Part shown: piece after piece, positions 27,435 through 36,061 of the stretch
Layout of the letters: each line of letters starts with the position of its first letter
Position numbering within the stretch: position 1 is the stretch's first letter
Assembly: GCF_900114635.1 (NCBI RefSeq)
Contig: NZ_FOTQ01000001.1
Span: 868,001-932,000 of the forward strand
Length of the DNA stretch: 64,000 nt
Source of the DNA: Shimia aestuarii
GTDB taxonomy: Bacteria > Pseudomonadota > Alphaproteobacteria > Rhodobacterales > Rhodobacteraceae
Direction of reading: 5' to 3'
The notes under the pieces: model-generated
What the model was told of the DNA's origin: nothing
The model's database searches: none
The model's input: only the letters and a program-made list of their open reading frames with translations
Program-made: the position numbers and the translations under genes

Positions 27435-28130
27435 ATGCTGAAAATTGACAATCTCAACCTGCACTATGGCAGCTCACAAATCCTGCATGACATCTCGATG
27501 CAGGCCGAACTGGGCAAAACCACCTGTATCATGGGCACCAACGGTGTCGGCAAGACCTCCCTGCTCAAGGCGATTTCCGGCACCCATATGCGCAGCTCTG
27601 GCGACGTCTCCTTGAACGGAGAAGGCCTCGGAAAACTACCCGCCCACGCCATGGCACAACTGGGCGTCGGCTATGTCCCGCAGGGGCGAGACGTCTTTCC
27701 GCTGCTCACCGTGCGTGAGAACCTTGAAACCGGATACGCCTGCCTGCCCCACTCCGAGCACTTCATCCCGGATGAAATCTTCGAATTGTTCCCGATCCTG
27801 AAAGAGTTCCTACATCGGCGCGGCGGCGATCTTTCGGGTGGCCAGCAGCAACAACTTGCCATCGCGCGCGCCCTGATCACCAAGCCGAAACTGCTGTTGC
27901 TGGATGAACCGACCGAGGGCATCCAGCCCAATATCATCAAGCAGATCGGCAAGGTCATCGACTACCTGCGGGACCGAGGCGATATGGCGATCATTCTTGT
28001 CGAACAGTTCTTCGACTTTGCCTATGAGCACGCCGACAGCTTCGTGATCCTGCGCCGGGGCGCAGTGGTCAAATCCGGCGCGGCTGGCACACTGAGCCGG
28101 GACGAACTGCTCGAAGCGGTGTCTGTCTGA
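27435..28130 (+). CDS. urtE: urea ABC transporter ATPase UrtE
   Basis: 231 aa. Walker A GTNGVGKTSLLKAISG near residue 36, GVGYVPQGRDVFPLLTVRENLETG, signature DLSGGQQQQLAIARAL, Walker B LLLLDEPTEGIQPNI and LVEQFFDFA. This is the LivF-like partner of UrtD and closes the urt operon. The 82 bases after it hold only the weak start region of the next gene. Confidence 0.95.
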   Translation: MLKIDNLNLHYGSSQILHDISMQAELGKTTCIMGTNGVGKTSLLKAISGTHMRSSGDVSLNGEGLGKLPAHAMAQLGVGYVPQGRDVFPLLTVRENLETGYACLPHSEHFIPDEIFELFPILKEFLHRRGGDLSGGQQQQLAIARALITKPKLLLLDEPTEGIQPNIIKQIGKVIDYLRDRGDMAIILVEQFFDFAYEHADSFVILRRGAVVKSGAAGTLSRDELLEAVSV

Positions 28131-28212
28131 CATTACGCACGCAGAAATCGCGCTTGCGCAAACCGCTCCCGCCCCGCACACTTGCCGTTATTGGCATGTA
28201 CGAGGCGCTGAT

Positions 28213-30030
28213 TTGAACCGATCCATTCCTGTCCTTCTGGCGTTGGCCCTCCTGTTGATCGGGTTCTGGGTCTATCCCGACATTCAGGAAATCGCCGCAG
28301 GTCTCGCCATGTTCCTTCTGGGCATGTCGCTTCTGGAGCAGGGGTTCCAGAATTTCTCAGGCGGTGGTCTCGAACGCATATTGGAACGGTCCACCGCTTC
28401 CACGCCCAAGGCATTGGGCCTTGGCATCGTGGCCACGGCACTCATGCAGTCGAGTTCGCTGATCACCGTGATCACCATTTCCTTCCTCAGCGCGGGCATG
28501 ATCACCCTGTTGGGTGGCATAGGGATCATCTTTGGCGCCAATATCGGCACCACCACGGGCGCATGGCTGATTGCGGGGATCGGGCTCAAGATCGACATTG
28601 CCGCCTATGCGCTGCCGATGATTGCAATATCCGGCGTGCTTGGTTTTGCCCCCGGCAAGTATCTCGAAGGCACGGGGCGCGTCCTTGGCGGCATCGGCTT
28701 TTTGTTCCTTGGAATCTATTTCATGAAGGAAGGTTTCGACGAGATCAGTGGCCAGATGGACCTTGCCAGTCTTGCCATGACCGGCGTTGCGGGCCTGATC
28801 GTCTATGCCATCGTCGGTGCGCTCATGACCGTGGTCATGCAATCCAGTCACGCCACCATGGTTCTTGTCATCACCGCTCTGGCCGCCAGTCAGGTAACGT
28901 ATGAAAACGCCCTTGCGCTGGCCATTGGCTCCAATGTCGGCACCACTGTCACGGCTCTGATCGGCGCCATTTCTGCCAATTACCAAGGGCGGCGCCTTGC
29001 CCTTGCCCATCTTCTTTTCAACGGCATCACCGCGACCGTCGCCCTGATCTTCATCGTCCCGCTCGCCTCCGCCGTACGTGAACTGAGCGACAGCGTGGGC
29101 ATCGCCGAGGATGACTTCACATTGCGCCTTGCGATGTTCCACACGTTGTTCAACGTGCTTGGCGTCGGCCTTATGCTGCCTTTCGCCCGCCAGCTGGTGG
29201 GTTTTCTCGAACGTCAAATCCCGGAACCCAAGGTCGACATCTCGGTCCCACATTTCCTGAACGACGATGTACTGCTTTTCCCGGAAACCGCTGCCGAAGC
29301 GTTGCGCAACGAAACTCTGCATCTGCTCTCCAACACAACACGTCTTGTCGCCAGCGACATTGGCGTGACCGTCGAAGACCTGCGCAAATGCACCGACATC
29401 GCCGGCGACATCTCGACAAGCCTCTTCGCGCGCAGCCCCGGCATCACCTACGAAACCCGCGTCAAACCGCTTTATGGTGCAATCCTCAAATTTGCCGCCC
29501 GCCTGAACGCCTCCGAGCTGCCGCCACACATGTCCGACCACCTTTTTGACCTGCGCGAAGCCGCCGGGCGTCTGTCGCGTGCCGCCAAGGACGCCGAACA
29601 CCTACGCCGCAACACCGAATTCTATGCCACCCACCCAAGCGGCAAGGCCTCACGCCTCTACAATGACCTGCGCGCCCAGATCAGCCGCATTCTGATCGAG
29701 CTTGACGCGATGTCCGAGGCTGACCCCGAGACACGCTCAAGCCTCTGGCTCGATGATGAACGTGTCGAGATCCGCCGCCATCGCTCCGCCCTCACGGAAG
29801 AGGTCGAACAGGCGATCCGCGACGAACGCATTTCCACCACGGCTGCCACATCGTTTCTCAATGATGCGCGCACCGCACATCATCTCATGGACAACCTTCT
29901 CGAAGCCGCCCGGACCTGCTATGGAGAAACCGATCCGGCGCTTGCCGAGATCGAACAACTCCTGACCATCGAAGAAGACGAGGCCGAAGACATCGGCCAG
30001 TCACAGCATATCGCACAAAAGGAGGCCTGA
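28213..30030 (+). CDS. Na/Pi-cotransporter family protein with PhoU-like C-terminus
   Basis: 605 aa. The N-terminal half has about nine membrane helices in two inverted repeats, each with the QSSS-type motif: MQSSSLITVITISFLSAG and MQSSHATMVLVITALAAS. The C-terminal 260 residues are soluble and helical and resemble PhoU-type domains (LRKCTDIAGDISTSLF; YNDLRAQISRILIELDAM). Members import phosphate or other anions with sodium. The start is TTG at 28213; no ATG lies in frame upstream. A six-codon open frame (ATG at 28196) ends over it, so coupling is possible. The next gene follows after one base. Confidence 0.88.
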   Translation: MNRSIPVLLALALLLIGFWVYPDIQEIAAGLAMFLLGMSLLEQGFQNFSGGGLERILERSTASTPKALGLGIVATALMQSSSLITVITISFLSAGMITLLGGIGIIFGANIGTTTGAWLIAGIGLKIDIAAYALPMIAISGVLGFAPGKYLEGTGRVLGGIGFLFLGIYFMKEGFDEISGQMDLASLAMTGVAGLIVYAIVGALMTVVMQSSHATMVLVITALAASQVTYENALALAIGSNVGTTVTALIGAISANYQGRRLALAHLLFNGITATVALIFIVPLASAVRELSDSVGIAEDDFTLRLAMFHTLFNVLGVGLMLPFARQLVGFLERQIPEPKVDISVPHFLNDDVLLFPETAAEALRNETLHLLSNTTRLVASDIGVTVEDLRKCTDIAGDISTSLFARSPGITYETRVKPLYGAILKFAARLNASELPPHMSDHLFDLREAAGRLSRAAKDAEHLRRNTEFYATHPSGKASRLYNDLRAQISRILIELDAMSEADPETRSSLWLDDERVEIRRHRSALTEEVEQAIRDERISTTAATSFLNDARTAHHLMDNLLEAARTCYGETDPALAEIEQLLTIEEDEAEDIGQSQHIAQKEA

Positions 30031-30031
30031 A

Positions 30032-30307
30032 ATGGTCATCCGCAAGTCAACACGCAAGCTAGACGACTACATCGCCCGCATTGGCCAGCCCGACGCCCCC
30101 CGTGTAAAACCGTCCCACGTCGCCAAAGTTCTCGCCAAGCTTGAAAAGAAGGAAGCCGACCTTCTCGAAGAAATCGCCGAGACGAAAAAGGCGGAACGGC
30201 AGGACCGTCTCCAATCCAAGCTAGAAGTCGTGCGCGAACAGATCCGCCGCGGCACCATCCTGTTCAATGAACTAAGCCCACCCGATCCGGATCAGGGCGC
30301 CAAATAG
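30032..30307 (+). CDS. small coiled-coil protein after the Na/Pi cotransporter
   Basis: 91 aa. The ATG at 30032 follows AAAGGAGGCCTGAA. Residues 33-70 (VAKVLAKLEKKEADLLEEIAETKKAERQ and onward) have a strong heptad pattern, so the protein is likely a coiled coil; the rest is polar. No known domain is recognised. Its start lies 1 base after the transporter stop, which suggests a linked role. Its 3' end overlaps the convergent luxR-type gene by 16 bases. Confidence 0.75.
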   Translation: MVIRKSTRKLDDYIARIGQPDAPRVKPSHVAKVLAKLEKKEADLLEEIAETKKAERQDRLQSKLEVVREQIRRGTILFNELSPPDPDQGAK

Positions 30308-30831
30308 GTCAGCCGCCCCAGAAGCTCGGTTGCATTCTTTACACCAAAGCGCTTCAACAGGCGCGCCCGCACGTCTTCCACGGTGCGCGGACTCAGCCCC
30401 AATTCCCGTGCGATCTCCTTGCTTGTAAGACCGCGCCCCAACCCGCCAACCACCTGCCGCTCGCGCGGAGTCAGCGCCGCCGGCGGGCTGTCCGAGATCA
30501 CCGCGAATGTCATGACAAGACGCGCCAGCGGCGTTTCGGGCACCAGCGCATGTGCCCTGAACCGACACCAGACCTGCGACCCGTCCCGCCGCCGCATCAT
30601 CCGTTCGTCGCTATAGACATGCGCCGCCTGCAACGGGCCCAGACCGATATCGCGCACCCGCTCGAATTCCTCCTGCGACCCGTAAAGCACCCGGAACGAC
30701 TGCCCAAGAAGCGCCTCCCGCCCATAGCCCAGCATTGCGGCAAACTCGGCATTGCAGGCCCGGATCACACGATCCTCGCTCAAAACGATCCCCACCGGGG
30801 CCGCGTCATAGGCCAACCTGTCCAGATCCAT
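30292..30831 (-). CDS. PAS-LuxR family transcriptional regulator
   Basis: 179 aa from the ATG at 30831, chosen for its AGGAGG site 6 bases upstream; the frame stays open to 30921, but that part overlaps the control region. Residues 1-115 are a PAS domain (GIVLSEDRVIRACNAEFAAMLGY; VYSDERMMRRRDGSQVWCR). Residues 120-178 are a LuxR-type helix-turn-helix (LTPRERQVVGGLGRGLTSKEIARELGLSPRTVEDVRARLLKRF). It has no receiver domain, so it probably senses a ligand through PAS. It is divergent from the M20 peptidase operon, which it may control, and a triple half-site lies directly upstream. Confidence 0.88.
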   Translation of the reverse strand: MDLDRLAYDAAPVGIVLSEDRVIRACNAEFAAMLGYGREALLGQSFRVLYGSQEEFERVRDIGLGPLQAAHVYSDERMMRRRDGSQVWCRFRAHALVPETPLARLVMTFAVISDSPPAALTPRERQVVGGLGRGLTSKEIARELGLSPRTVEDVRARLLKRFGVKNATELLGRLTYLAP

Positions 30832-30849
30832 CCCAACCTCCTGCGCCCA

Positions 30850-30878
30850 TACCGTACTCCTACGGTATTGATACCGTA
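30850..30878. promoter_or_regulatory. triple TACCGTA half-site operator in front of the PAS-LuxR gene
   Basis: TACCGTA at 30850-30856, its reverse complement TACGGTA at 30861-30867, and TACCGTA again at 30872-30878. Centres are exactly 11 bases apart, about one helical turn. The second and third form a palindrome with nine-base arms. The array starts 19 bases upstream of the regulator's start and about 125 bases upstream of the divergent peptidase gene. Autoregulation is the simplest reading. Confidence 0.7.
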
Positions 30879-30923
30879 GCACGCTCTGCGCCATGCTGAC
30901 CATGTCCCGGCTGGCGCCCATGA

Positions 30924-30955
30924 CTTTCTTTTTCCGAAAATACCCCCGCCGGAGG
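30924..30955 (+). repeat. dispersed AAATAC repeat element, copy C
   Basis: Core CTTTCTTTTTCC then AAAATACCCCCGCCGGAGG. Same layout as the other four copies but without long tandem hairpins; the short CC/GG-rich palindrome after AAATAC remains. It lies between the triple half-site and the M20 peptidase gene. Confidence 0.65.
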
Positions 30956-31004
30956 CATCCAACAGATAATCACGCTCCGTCGCGCAAAGATGACAAGGAC
31001 CAGG

Positions 31005-32309
31005 ATGACCCAGACGACCCCCAATCTTGACGCCCTGATGACCCGTATCGAGACCATGCGCGACGACCTGATTGCGTTGACACAGGACCTGATCCGCATC
31101 CCCACACTGAACCCACCCGGAGACTGCTACCGCGATATCTGCGACTACCTCGACACCCGGCTGACGCGTCACGGCTTTGATACCCAACTTGTACGCGCCC
31201 ATGGCGCACCGGGGGACAGCGACAAATACCCCCGCTGGAACATCGTGGCGCGCAAGGAAGGCCGGCACGCGGGCGAATGCGTGCATTTCAACTCGCATAT
31301 CGACGTGGTCGAGGTCGGTCATGGCTGGACCTTCGATCCGTTTGGCGGGGAAATCTCGGACGGCAAGATCTACGGGCGCGGTGCCTGTGACATGAAAGGC
31401 GGGCTGGCCGCCTCGATCATTGCCGCCGAAGCTTTCCTGCAGGAGTTTCCAGACTTTGCCGGAGCCATCGAAATCTCCGGCACGGCAGACGAGGAATCCG
31501 GGGGCTATGGCGGCGTTGCCCATCTCGCGGAGCAGGGGTTTTTTGCCCCCGAACGTGTCCAGCACGTGATCATCCCTGAACCGCTGCACAAGGACCGCAT
31601 CTGCCTTGGTCACCGCGGCGGCTGGTGGGCGGAAATCGAAACCTTCGGAGAGATTGCTCACGGTTCCATGCCTTTCCTCGGAGACTGCGCCGTGCGCCAT
31701 ATGGGCGCCGTGCTCGACAAGTTCGAAAGCGACCTTTTCCCGGCCATGGCCGCGCGCCACACCGACATGCCCGTGGTCCCCGAGGGCGCGCGCTCCTCGA
31801 CCATGAACATCAACTCGATCCATGGCGGCCAGCCCGAGCAAGACCCGGACTACACCGGCCTTCCGGCGCATTGCGTACCCGACAGTTGCCGCATCGTGAT
31901 CGACCGCCGTTATCTTGCCGAGGAAACCCATGCCGGGGTCTCGGGCGAAGTCGAGTCCATCCTGCGCGACCTTGAAAAAAGCCGTGAAAACTTTCGCTTC
32001 GCGATGCGCGAGATCAACCACGTCGCCCCCTCGATGACGGACCGAAACGCCCCCGTGGTCTCGACCGTGGATCGCTCGATCACCGAGATTCTCGGGAAAT
32101 CGCCGGAATATGTCGCCTCTCCGGGCACTTACGACCAGAAACATATTGATCGCATCGGCAAGCTGAAGAACTGTATTGCCTATGGACCGGGCATTCTGGA
32201 ACTGGCGCACAAGCCGGACGAGTATATCGGCATCGACGACATGATCGATAGCGCCAAGGTCATGGCCCACAGCCTGACGCAGCTTTTGCTGCCTCAAGGT
32301 GACGACTGA
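31005..32309 (+). CDS. M20 family metallopeptidase (ArgE/DapE type)
   Basis: 434 aa from the ATG at 31005 with AAGGACCAGG upstream (an ATG at 30990 is possible). Zinc ligands are visible in HFNSHIDVVEVG, GRGACDMKGGLA and DEESGG, plus a later His. The dimerisation domain sits in the middle (residues about 205-330). The family removes acyl or succinyl groups from amino acids or cleaves small peptides. It heads an operon with a peptide ABC transporter, so the substrate is probably an imported N-acyl amino acid or dipeptide. The protein has no signal peptide. Confidence 0.87.
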   Translation: MTQTTPNLDALMTRIETMRDDLIALTQDLIRIPTLNPPGDCYRDICDYLDTRLTRHGFDTQLVRAHGAPGDSDKYPRWNIVARKEGRHAGECVHFNSHIDVVEVGHGWTFDPFGGEISDGKIYGRGACDMKGGLAASIIAAEAFLQEFPDFAGAIEISGTADEESGGYGGVAHLAEQGFFAPERVQHVIIPEPLHKDRICLGHRGGWWAEIETFGEIAHGSMPFLGDCAVRHMGAVLDKFESDLFPAMAARHTDMPVVPEGARSSTMNINSIHGGQPEQDPDYTGLPAHCVPDSCRIVIDRRYLAEETHAGVSGEVESILRDLEKSRENFRFAMREINHVAPSMTDRNAPVVSTVDRSITEILGKSPEYVASPGTYDQKHIDRIGKLKNCIAYGPGILELAHKPDEYIGIDDMIDSAKVMAHSLTQLLLPQGDD

Positions 32310-32335
32310 AAAAGACATAACAGGGAGACAAACCA

Positions 32336-33820
32336 ATGCGTTTTCAAACCGGAAAGCTGGCCATGGCCAGTGTTTTCGCCCTCATGGCCGGGATTGGCGC
32401 GGCACAGGCACAGGACGACATCACCGTCGCCATGCAACTCGAACCTCCGCATCTCGATCCGACCTCCGCAGCCGCGCAGGCCATCGACTCGGTGGTTTAC
32501 ATCAACATCTTCGAAGGCCTGACCCGCTTCATGGATGACGGCTCCATCGTGCCCGCACTGGCCAAAAGCTGGGACATTTCCGAGGACGGCCTGACCTATA
32601 CGTTCATGCTGAATGACGGCGTGACGTTCCATGACGGCACCACGTTGGATGCCGAGGACGTGAAGTTCAGCCTCGACCGCGCGCGCGCCGAGGACAGCAC
32701 CAACGCCCAGAAGGCTTTGTTTGCAGCGATTTCCGAAGTCACCGTCGTCGACCCGATGACCGTGAAACTCACACTCTCAGAACCCAACGGCAACATGCTC
32801 TTCAATCTCGCATGGGGCGACGCCGTGATCGTCGCGCCAGAGAGCATCGAAAATATCAAGACCAATCCGGTCGGCACCGGCCCCTACAAGTTCTCGAACT
32901 GGGTTCAGGGCGACCGGATCGAACTGATGGCCAATGACGGCTACTGGGGCGACGCGCCAGCGATCAAGTCGGCCACCTTCAAATTCATCTCCGACCCCAC
33001 CGCCGCCTTCGCTGCAATCATGGCCGAAGATGTCGACGTGTACCCCAACTTCCCTGCCCCCGAAAACCTGCCGCAACTCGAGGCGGACCCGCGTTTCAAA
33101 GTCCTTCGTGGGTCATCCGAGGGCGAAACCATCCTGTCGACCAACAACAAGATGCCGCCTCTGGATAACGTCAAGGTCCGCGAGGCCATCGCCCACGCCA
33201 TTGACCGGCAAGCCATCATCGACGGCGCCATGTTCGGCCTGGGCACGCCCATCGGCACCCATTTCGCGCCGCATCATCCCGACTATGTCGACCTGACCGC
33301 CATCTCGGCATACGACCCCGAGCTGTCGAAAAAACTGTTGGCCGAGGCCGGATACCCTGACGGCTTTACCACCACGCTGAAACTACCGCCCCCCTCCTAT
33401 GCACGCCGCGGTGGCGAGATCATCGCAGCACAGTTGCGCGCCGTCGGCATCCAGACCGAAATTTCCAACCTTGAATGGGCGCAATGGCTGGAGCAGGTCT
33501 TCCGGGGCAAGGATTACGGCCTGACTATCGTCAGCCATACCGAACCCTTCGACATCGGCATCTACGCCCGACCCGACTACTATTTCCAGTATGACAACCC
33601 GGCCTTCCAGGATCTGATGGCCGAACTCAACAAGACAACCGATCCCGCCATGCGGTCCGAAATGCTTGCCAAAGCACAGACGATCATCTCGGAAGACTAC
33701 GTCAACGGCTATCTCTTCCAGCTTGCCTGGCCATCGGTCGTCCGCACCGAAATCGACGGGGTCTGGCAGAATGCGCCCACGGCGGCCATTCCGGTTGCTG
33801 AAATGAGCTGGGCTGACTGA
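32336..33820 (+). CDS. peptide ABC transporter substrate-binding protein (family 5)
   Basis: 494 aa. Signal peptide ends at GIGAAQAQ. The body has SBP family 5 features: VYINIFEGLTRF, LAKSWDISEDGLTYTFMLNDGVTFHDGT, VGTGPYKFSNWVQGDRIEL and NNKMPPLDNVKVREAIAHAIDRQAI. It binds an oligopeptide or related nitrogen compound in the periplasm. It follows the peptidase gene by 26 bases and has a GGGAGAC site. A hairpin follows its stop. Confidence 0.92.
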   Translation: MRFQTGKLAMASVFALMAGIGAAQAQDDITVAMQLEPPHLDPTSAAAQAIDSVVYINIFEGLTRFMDDGSIVPALAKSWDISEDGLTYTFMLNDGVTFHDGTTLDAEDVKFSLDRARAEDSTNAQKALFAAISEVTVVDPMTVKLTLSEPNGNMLFNLAWGDAVIVAPESIENIKTNPVGTGPYKFSNWVQGDRIELMANDGYWGDAPAIKSATFKFISDPTAAFAAIMAEDVDVYPNFPAPENLPQLEADPRFKVLRGSSEGETILSTNNKMPPLDNVKVREAIAHAIDRQAIIDGAMFGLGTPIGTHFAPHHPDYVDLTAISAYDPELSKKLLAEAGYPDGFTTTLKLPPPSYARRGGEIIAAQLRAVGIQTEISNLEWAQWLEQVFRGKDYGLTIVSHTEPFDIGIYARPDYYFQYDNPAFQDLMAELNKTTDPAMRSEMLAKAQTIISEDYVNGYLFQLAWPSVVRTEIDGVWQNAPTAAIPVAEMSWAD

Positions 33821-33837
33821 CCCGGGAACAAGAACAG

Positions 33838-33866
33838 GCAGGGGTCCCATACCGGGGCCCTGCTTT
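33838..33866 (+). terminator. stem-loop after the peptide-binding-protein gene
   Basis: GCAGGG(G)TCCC pairs with GGGG-CCCTGC across a short loop, with one bulged base, and is followed by TTTC. It lies 17 bases after the stop and before the cupin gene. It likely attenuates transcription between the binding protein and the rest of the operon. Confidence 0.55.
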
Positions 33867-33881
33867 CGGAAAGGGCTCCCC

Positions 33882-34289
33882 ATGATCGACATCATCCCCG
33901 CAGGCACCACGCCAAGCCGCCAGGGCTCCGCCGAGTATTTCACCGGCAATGTCCGACTTGATGTCGTGACCGAGAGCCGTCCCCCCGCAAGCATTTTTGC
34001 CGCGCGGGTTACCTTCGAACCCGGCGCGTGCACCGCTTGGCACACCCATCCTGTCGGCCAGTTGTTGCATGTCCTGTCCGGCTCCGGCCTCGTTGCCCTG
34101 CGCGGCGAAGCCCCGCGCGTGATCCGCCCCGGCGACAGCGTTTGGATCGAACCCTACGTCGAACACTGGCACGGCGCAGCCCCTGACACCGCCATGGAGC
34201 ATATGGCGATACAGGAAACCCGTGACGGAAACGGCGCCGACTGGCTCGAACATGTCACCGAGCAAGACTACCTGACGCCGCCCACCTGA
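33882..34289 (+). CDS. single-domain cupin protein
   Basis: 135 aa. The first cupin motif is WHTHPVGQLLHVLSGSG (two His and a Gln where Glu is usual) and the second is IRPGDSVWIEPYVEHWHGAAP. This resembles small cupins annotated as carboxymuconolactone- or hydroxynitrile-lyase-like proteins. It may bind a metal and act as a small isomerase, lyase or dioxygenase. It sits inside the peptide transporter operon, between the binding protein and the first permease, starting 15 bases after the hairpin. Confidence 0.8.
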   Translation: MIDIIPAGTTPSRQGSAEYFTGNVRLDVVTESRPPASIFAARVTFEPGACTAWHTHPVGQLLHVLSGSGLVALRGEAPRVIRPGDSVWIEPYVEHWHGAAPDTAMEHMAIQETRDGNGADWLEHVTEQDYLTPPT

Positions 34290-34295
34290 CCCGAC

Positions 34296-35243
34296 ATGCT
34301 CCGCTATTCCCTCAAACGCCTCGCATCGCTGGTGATCAGCCTTGCCATCGCCTCGCTGGTAATCTTCCTCGTGATCGAGGTCGCCCCCGGCGATCCGGCC
34401 TCCTATATGCTTGGCATCAACGCCCAGCCTGAAACCGTTGCCGCCCTGCGCGCTGAACTGGGGCTCGATGTGCCCAAGGCCGAACGCTACCTGAACTGGG
34501 TCGGTGGCATGGTGCAGGGTGATTTCGGCACCTCCTATACCTATCGCACCCCCGTCGGCCAGATGATTGCCGATCGCATGTGGGTGTCACTTCCGCTGGC
34601 GCTCTACGCGCTCACACTTTCGACCCTTATCGCCTTCCCTGCGGGCATCTACGCCGCCGCACGCCGGGGCAAGCCCGGAGACATGGCGGTGATGGGCGCG
34701 ACGCAACTGGGTGTCGCCGTTCCGAACTTCTGGTTCGCGATGATGCTGGTTCTGGTCTTTGCCATCAACCTGCGCTGGTTCTCTGCGGGCGGGTTCCCTG
34801 GCTGGGACAAGGGCTTCTGGCTTTCGATGAAATCCCTCACCCTGCCCGCCATAGCACTTGCCCTGCCGCAATCCGCCATCCTCGCCCGCGTCATGCGCTC
34901 ATCGCTGCTCGACATCCTCTCCGAAGACTTCATGCGCACCGCCCGCGCCAAAGGCCTCTCGCGCCGTCAGGCACTCTGGCGCCACGGGTTGCGCAACGCC
35001 CTGATCCCGGTTCTGACCATCATCGGCCTGCAGTTTTCCTTCTTGCTCGCGGGCGGCATCATCATAGAACAGGTCTTTTTCCTGCCCGGCCTTGGCCGCC
35101 TCATCTTTCAGTCAATCTCGGCCCGAGACCTGATCGTGGTGGAAAGCGTCGTCATGCTGTTGGTATTCTCGGTAATCCTCGTCAACTTCCTCGTCGATCT
35201 GGCTTATGCCGCCGTCGACCCCCGTCTGAGGTCCCGCACATGA
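34296..35243 (+). CDS. peptide ABC transporter permease (DppB type)
   Basis: 315 aa, about six membrane helices. The opening LRYSLKRLASLVISLAIASL and EVAPGDPASYMLG, and the EAA loop SEDFMRTARAKGLSRRQALWRHGLRNALIPVLTI, are typical of DppB. Its ATG is 6 bases after the cupin stop, and its own stop overlaps the next gene by four bases. Membrane half of the importer with the DppC-type protein. Confidence 0.93.
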   Translation: MLRYSLKRLASLVISLAIASLVIFLVIEVAPGDPASYMLGINAQPETVAALRAELGLDVPKAERYLNWVGGMVQGDFGTSYTYRTPVGQMIADRMWVSLPLALYALTLSTLIAFPAGIYAAARRGKPGDMAVMGATQLGVAVPNFWFAMMLVLVFAINLRWFSAGGFPGWDKGFWLSMKSLTLPAIALALPQSAILARVMRSSLLDILSEDFMRTARAKGLSRRQALWRHGLRNALIPVLTIIGLQFSFLLAGGIIIEQVFFLPGLGRLIFQSISARDLIVVESVVMLLVFSVILVNFLVDLAYAAVDPRLRSRT

Positions 35244-36061
35244 TCCGCTCGCGCAACCTCTTCATTGGCGGCACCCTTTGCTTTGTCGTCGTTGCGGCGG
35301 CGCTGCTCAGCTTTGTCTGGACGCCTTACGACATCACCCAAATGGACATCCCCAACAAGCTGCAGAAACCAAATGGCATCCATTGGTTCGGCACCGACCA
35401 TTTCGGGCGCGACATCTTCTCGATGATCATGATCGGTGCGCGCACTTCGCTTGCCGTGGCCATCGTCGCCGTAGGTATAGGCATGGGCCTCGGCGTGCCC
35501 CTCGGCCTCTGGGCCGCCGCCAACAAGGGCGGCTGGATCGACGAGATCATCATGCGCGGCAACGACCTGATCTTTGCCTTCCCCAGCCTCGTGATCGCCA
35601 TCCTGATCACCGCCGTGATGGGGGCCAGCGCTCTGAATGCGATCATCGCGATCGGCATCTTCAACATCCCGGTCTTCGCCCGCCTCACCCGCTCCGGCGC
35701 CCTGTCGCTCTGGGAGCGCGAGTTCATCCTCGCCGCCCGAGTCGCTGGCAAATCCAAACCCCGGATCAGCGCCGAACACATCCTGCCCAACGTCGCCAAC
35801 CTGCTGATTGTCCAAGGCACGATCCAGTTTTCCCTCGGCATCCTCGCCGAGGCGGGCCTCTCCTATGTCGGCCTTGGTGCGCAGCCGCCCACGCCCTCGT
35901 GGGGCCGGATGCTGGCCGATGCCCAAACCATGGTGAGCTTCGCGCCCCACCTCGCCCTCGTTCCCGGCCTCGCCATCGTTACTGCGGTTCTGGGCCTCAA
36001 CCTTCTGGGGGATGGCCTGCGCGACCTGCTCGACCCGAAAATCCGCGTGGTGCGCTCATGA
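35240..36061 (+). CDS. peptide ABC transporter permease (DppC type)
   Basis: 273 aa from the ATG at 35240, which overlaps the DppB-type stop. Features: NGIHWFGTDHFGRDIFSMIMIGARTSL near residues 46-70, and the EAA loop REFILAARVAGKSKPRISAEHILPNV. The frame extends far upstream but that region is shadow of the previous gene. Confidence 0.93.
   Translation: MIRSRNLFIGGTLCFVVVAAALLSFVWTPYDITQMDIPNKLQKPNGIHWFGTDHFGRDIFSMIMIGARTSLAVAIVAVGIGMGLGVPLGLWAAANKGGWIDEIIMRGNDLIFAFPSLVIAILITAVMGASALNAIIAIGIFNIPVFARLTRSGALSLWEREFILAARVAGKSKPRISAEHILPNVANLLIVQGTIQFSLGILAEAGLSYVGLGAQPPTPSWGRMLADAQTMVSFAPHLALVPGLAIVTAVLGLNLLGDGLRDLLDPKIRVVRS

Noticed and set aside
34580..35239. Upstream extension of the DppC-type permease by 220 codons
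   Set aside because: The extension lies wholly within the DppB-type gene in another frame, is rich in Arg and Pro, and the ATG at 35240 overlaps the DppB stop as in a normal operon.
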